Part shown: positions 62,070 through 64,000 of the stretch, one piece after another
How positions within the stretch are numbered: the stretch's first letter is position 1
How the letters are laid out: each line of letters opens with the position of its first letter
Assembly: GCF_022807975.1 (NCBI RefSeq)
Contig: NZ_CP094358.1
Span: forward strand, 3,720,001 to 3,784,000
From: Abyssalbus ytuae
Lineage (GTDB): Bacteria; Bacteroidota; Bacteroidia; Flavobacteriales; Flavobacteriaceae
Length of the DNA: 64,000 nt
Direction: 5' to 3'
Notes under the pieces: model-generated
Databases searched by the model: none
What the model saw: the letters and a program-made list of their open reading frames with translations, nothing else
Told to the model about the DNA's origin: nothing
Program-made: the position numbers and the translations under genes

Positions 62070-63158
62070 TTATTCAAAATAACTAAAACTTTCACCTTCT
62101 TTAATATTAAGCAATGTTTGATAAATAAGCGAAATTACATTCTCTACATCATCTTTATGAACAGTTTCAACCGTTGTGTGCATATATCTGAGTGGAAGTG
62201 AAATAAGTGCAGAAGCTACCCCCCCATTACTGTAAGCAAAAGCATCAGTATCAGTGCCGGTATGTCTCGATGAAGCCATGCGTTGAAAGGGTATTTTTTT
62301 ATCTTCAGCCGTTTCAATAATTAATTCCCTCAATTTATTTTGTACGGCCGGAGCATACGAAATAACAGGCCCTTTTCCAATTTCGGTATGGCCTTGTTTT
62401 TTCTTTTCAATCATTGGGGTAGTAGTATCATGGCATACGTCAGTTACGATAGCAACATTTGGTTTAATAGTTTGTGTAATCATTTCTGCGCCTCTTAAAC
62501 CAATTTCTTCCTGTACTGAATTTGTTATGTATAAACCAAAAGGTAAATCTTTTTTATTTTCATGCAACAATCTTGCAACTTCAGCAATCATAAATCCTCC
62601 AATCCGGTTATCAATTGCACGGCACACAAATTTGTCTTTGTTTAATATTTGAAATTTATCCGGATAAGTGATAACACAACCCACATGAACTCCCAGTTTT
62701 TCAACCTCTTCTTTATCTTTAGCCCCAATATCAATAAAAATGTTGTCAAGTTTAGGTGATTCTTCTTTGCTGCTATCCCTTGTATGAATTGCAGGCCAGC
62801 CAAATACTCCTTTAACAATTCCTTTCTTAGTATGAATATCCACCCATTTTGAAGGTGCTATTTGATGATCGCTTCCCCCATTTCTGATTACATAAATCAA
62901 ACCATTATCCGTTACATAATTAACATACCATGATATTTCGTCAGAATGTCCTTCAATTACAACTCTGTATTTGGCTTGGGGGTTAATTACCCCTACAGCG
63001 GTACCGTAAGTATCGGTAATAAATTCATCTACATATGGTTTTAAATAATCCATCCAAACTTTCTGTCCTTCCCATTCATATCCGGTTGGAGAAGCATTAT
63101 TTAAATATTTTTCAAGAAAATCAATTGATTTTTTGTTGAGTACTTTATTCTTTGCCAT
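62070..63158 (-). CDS. M42 family metallopeptidase (glutamyl aminopeptidase-like)
   Basis: This 362-residue dinuclear-zinc aminopeptidase has VIEGHSDEISWYV (zinc-binding His-x-Asp), NRIGGFMIAE with the metal-bridging Asp just before (CRAIDNRIGG), and SVQEEIGLRGA (general base Glu and metal Glu). The C-terminal ASSRHTGTDTDAFAYSNGGV and PLRYMHTTVETVHKDD complete the family pattern (each in part). It removes residues from peptides, as large self-compartmentalising oligomers. It heads the minus-strand M42-Nudix-DUF294-DnaQ series. Confidence 0.93.
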   Translation of the reverse strand: MAKNKVLNKKSIDFLEKYLNNASPTGYEWEGQKVWMDYLKPYVDEFITDTYGTAVGVINPQAKYRVVIEGHSDEISWYVNYVTDNGLIYVIRNGGSDHQIAPSKWVDIHTKKGIVKGVFGWPAIHTRDSSKEESPKLDNIFIDIGAKDKEEVEKLGVHVGCVITYPDKFQILNKDKFVCRAIDNRIGGFMIAEVARLLHENKKDLPFGLYITNSVQEEIGLRGAEMITQTIKPNVAIVTDVCHDTTTPMIEKKKQGHTEIGKGPVISYAPAVQNKLRELIIETAEDKKIPFQRMASSRHTGTDTDAFAYSNGGVASALISLPLRYMHTTVETVHKDDVENVISLIYQTLLNIKEGESFSYFE

Positions 63159-63267
63159 TTAATATGAAATTTAAATAAGATACGAAAATACTAATATTCA
63201 AAATAATTATATGTGCCGGGCATGGTTATTTTAGTATTTTTGGTATGATTTTAGACGTGTTTATTTT

Positions 63268-63945
63268 GTGAAAAAAATTCTTTATATAATCTTTTTTATA
63301 AACTGCTTTTTATTTTCTCAGGAAAAGAAAGGGGTAAAAGATTCTCTTCAATTACCCTATTATTTTTTTGAAGAAGATACTATACCCCGTTCCTATATCG
63401 ATCTGGATCCGGTGGTCGTTTTTCAGCCATTAAAATTCCCTTCAAAAGAAGATAAATACAGATATTATATTTTAAGGCGAAAAACTATAAAAGTATATCC
63501 TTATGCCAAATTGGCATCAGAAAGACTGGAAAAGTTAAATGATACCTTGAGTAAAATAAAGAAAAAGTCGAAAAGAAGAAAATACACACGAAAACTGCAA
63601 AAGTATATAGAAGATGAATTTTCGGCTGAATTAAAAAAATTAACCCGTACAGAAGGTCAAATATTAGTTAAACTTATTTACAGGCAGACAGGTGCTACGG
63701 CTTTTGATTTGGTTAAGGAATTAAGAAACGGATGGAGGGCATTTTGGTACAATACAACTGCAAGCCTGTTTAAAATATCTTTAAAAGAACGTTATGATCC
63801 TCAGGAAGTACATGAAGACTATTTAATAGAAGATATACTACAACGAGCTTTTGCTTCAGGCAAGTTAATTCCACAATCCTCTGTACTTAATTTTGATTAT
63901 TCCTCCCTAACCAATAAGTGGAAAGAAGAAAAAAAATCACGATAA
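63268..63945 (+). CDS. DUF4294 exported protein
   Basis: This 225-residue protein begins at GTG 63268 with a signal peptide (ILYIIFFINCFLFSQ). The DUF4294 domain covers most of the rest: RYYILRRKTIKVYPYAKLAS and LTRTEGQILVKLIYRQTGATAFDL (each in part) are its conserved core, and GWRAFWYNTTASLF follows. The family is restricted to Bacteroidota and has no known function. The position, divergent from the M42 peptidase gene, is typical of Flavobacteriaceae. A complete stop at 63943-63945 precedes the window end. Confidence 0.85.
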   Translation: MKKILYIIFFINCFLFSQEKKGVKDSLQLPYYFFEEDTIPRSYIDLDPVVVFQPLKFPSKEDKYRYYILRRKTIKVYPYAKLASERLEKLNDTLSKIKKKSKRRKYTRKLQKYIEDEFSAELKKLTRTEGQILVKLIYRQTGATAFDLVKELRNGWRAFWYNTTASLFKISLKERYDPQEVHEDYLIEDILQRAFASGKLIPQSSVLNFDYSSLTNKWKEEKKSR

Positions 63946-64000
63946 GATTAGTTGCATTGTATTAAAAAATTGATTAATTTTAAGGCTCTTTTCCTTGTAA

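Overview
The window is chromosomal DNA from a member of the Bacteroidota, almost certainly the Flavobacteriaceae. The signs are low G+C, few Shine-Dalgarno sites, TTG-N(~20)-TAnnTTTG promoters, a SusD end, an Oar-like TonB receptor, many lipoboxes, and marker families such as DUF4294, DUF4159 and the PG_1098/THUMP-like methyltransferase. The sulfatase and glycosidase-rich locus fits a polysaccharide degrader, perhaps marine. I saw no tRNA, rRNA, CRISPR array, prophage or intact insertion sequence.

Layout. 1-13342 (+): distal half of a polysaccharide utilization locus. It holds a SusD C-terminus, two tandem GH144-type beta-1,2-glucanase-like lipoproteins, a GH3, an alpha/beta-hydrolase esterase, a type I sulfatase, a GH43-type enzyme with F5/8C and FN3 domains, an endonuclease/exonuclease/phosphatase-fold protein and a GH2. 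13343-18200: a PEMT-like membrane methyltransferase, a 21-bp tandem repeat, a long-form phosphofructokinase, a DM13 lipoprotein, a VanX-like dipeptidase and a possible 40-residue membrane peptide. 18203-27461: a typical flavobacterial block (THUMP-like methyltransferase, AI-2E family permease, DUF4159, rsmE, tsaD) divergent from a TamB-like giant gene. 27804-30720: pfkA, gapA and a BadF/NagK-type sugar kinase. 30871-38493: purB, a helical-repeat protein, a heme-binding protein, a sirtuin, trmH, a CarboxypepD-reg protein, a DEAD-box helicase and rdgB, with an intergenic repeat cluster upstream of purB. 38607-43076: a GH20 hexosaminidase, then a TPP riboswitch heading a tightly overlapping four-gene cassette. 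43086-53800: rlmH, nadC, yihY, DUF2147, priA, a LytTR regulator, rpsF-rpsR-rplI and an Oar-like receptor. 53893-63945: a flavobacterial hypothetical protein, hisS, a GH1 beta-glucosidase beside an AraC-like sensor without its HTH, a DnaQ exonuclease/DUF294 pair, a Nudix hydrolase, an M42 peptidase and a DUF4294 protein.

How the genes work together. In the PUL, a SusC/SusD pair mostly off the left edge would import oligosaccharides. The GH144 and GH3 enzymes would cut a beta-1,2-glucan to glucose, while the sulfatase, esterase, GH43 and GH2 suggest a decorated or mixed substrate. The two phosphofructokinases, gapA and the sugar kinase feed glycolysis.

The most unusual locus is the TPP-riboswitch cassette at 40213-43076: a SAM methyltransferase, an AIR-synthase/HypE/ThiL-fold protein, a ThiE-fold protein that appears to lack the pyrophosphate-handling basic residues, and a Trm112-like zinc ribbon. 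Each junction is a 4-bp ATGA overlap. Riboswitch control ties it to thiamin status, but the gene content does not match a standard thiamin pathway.
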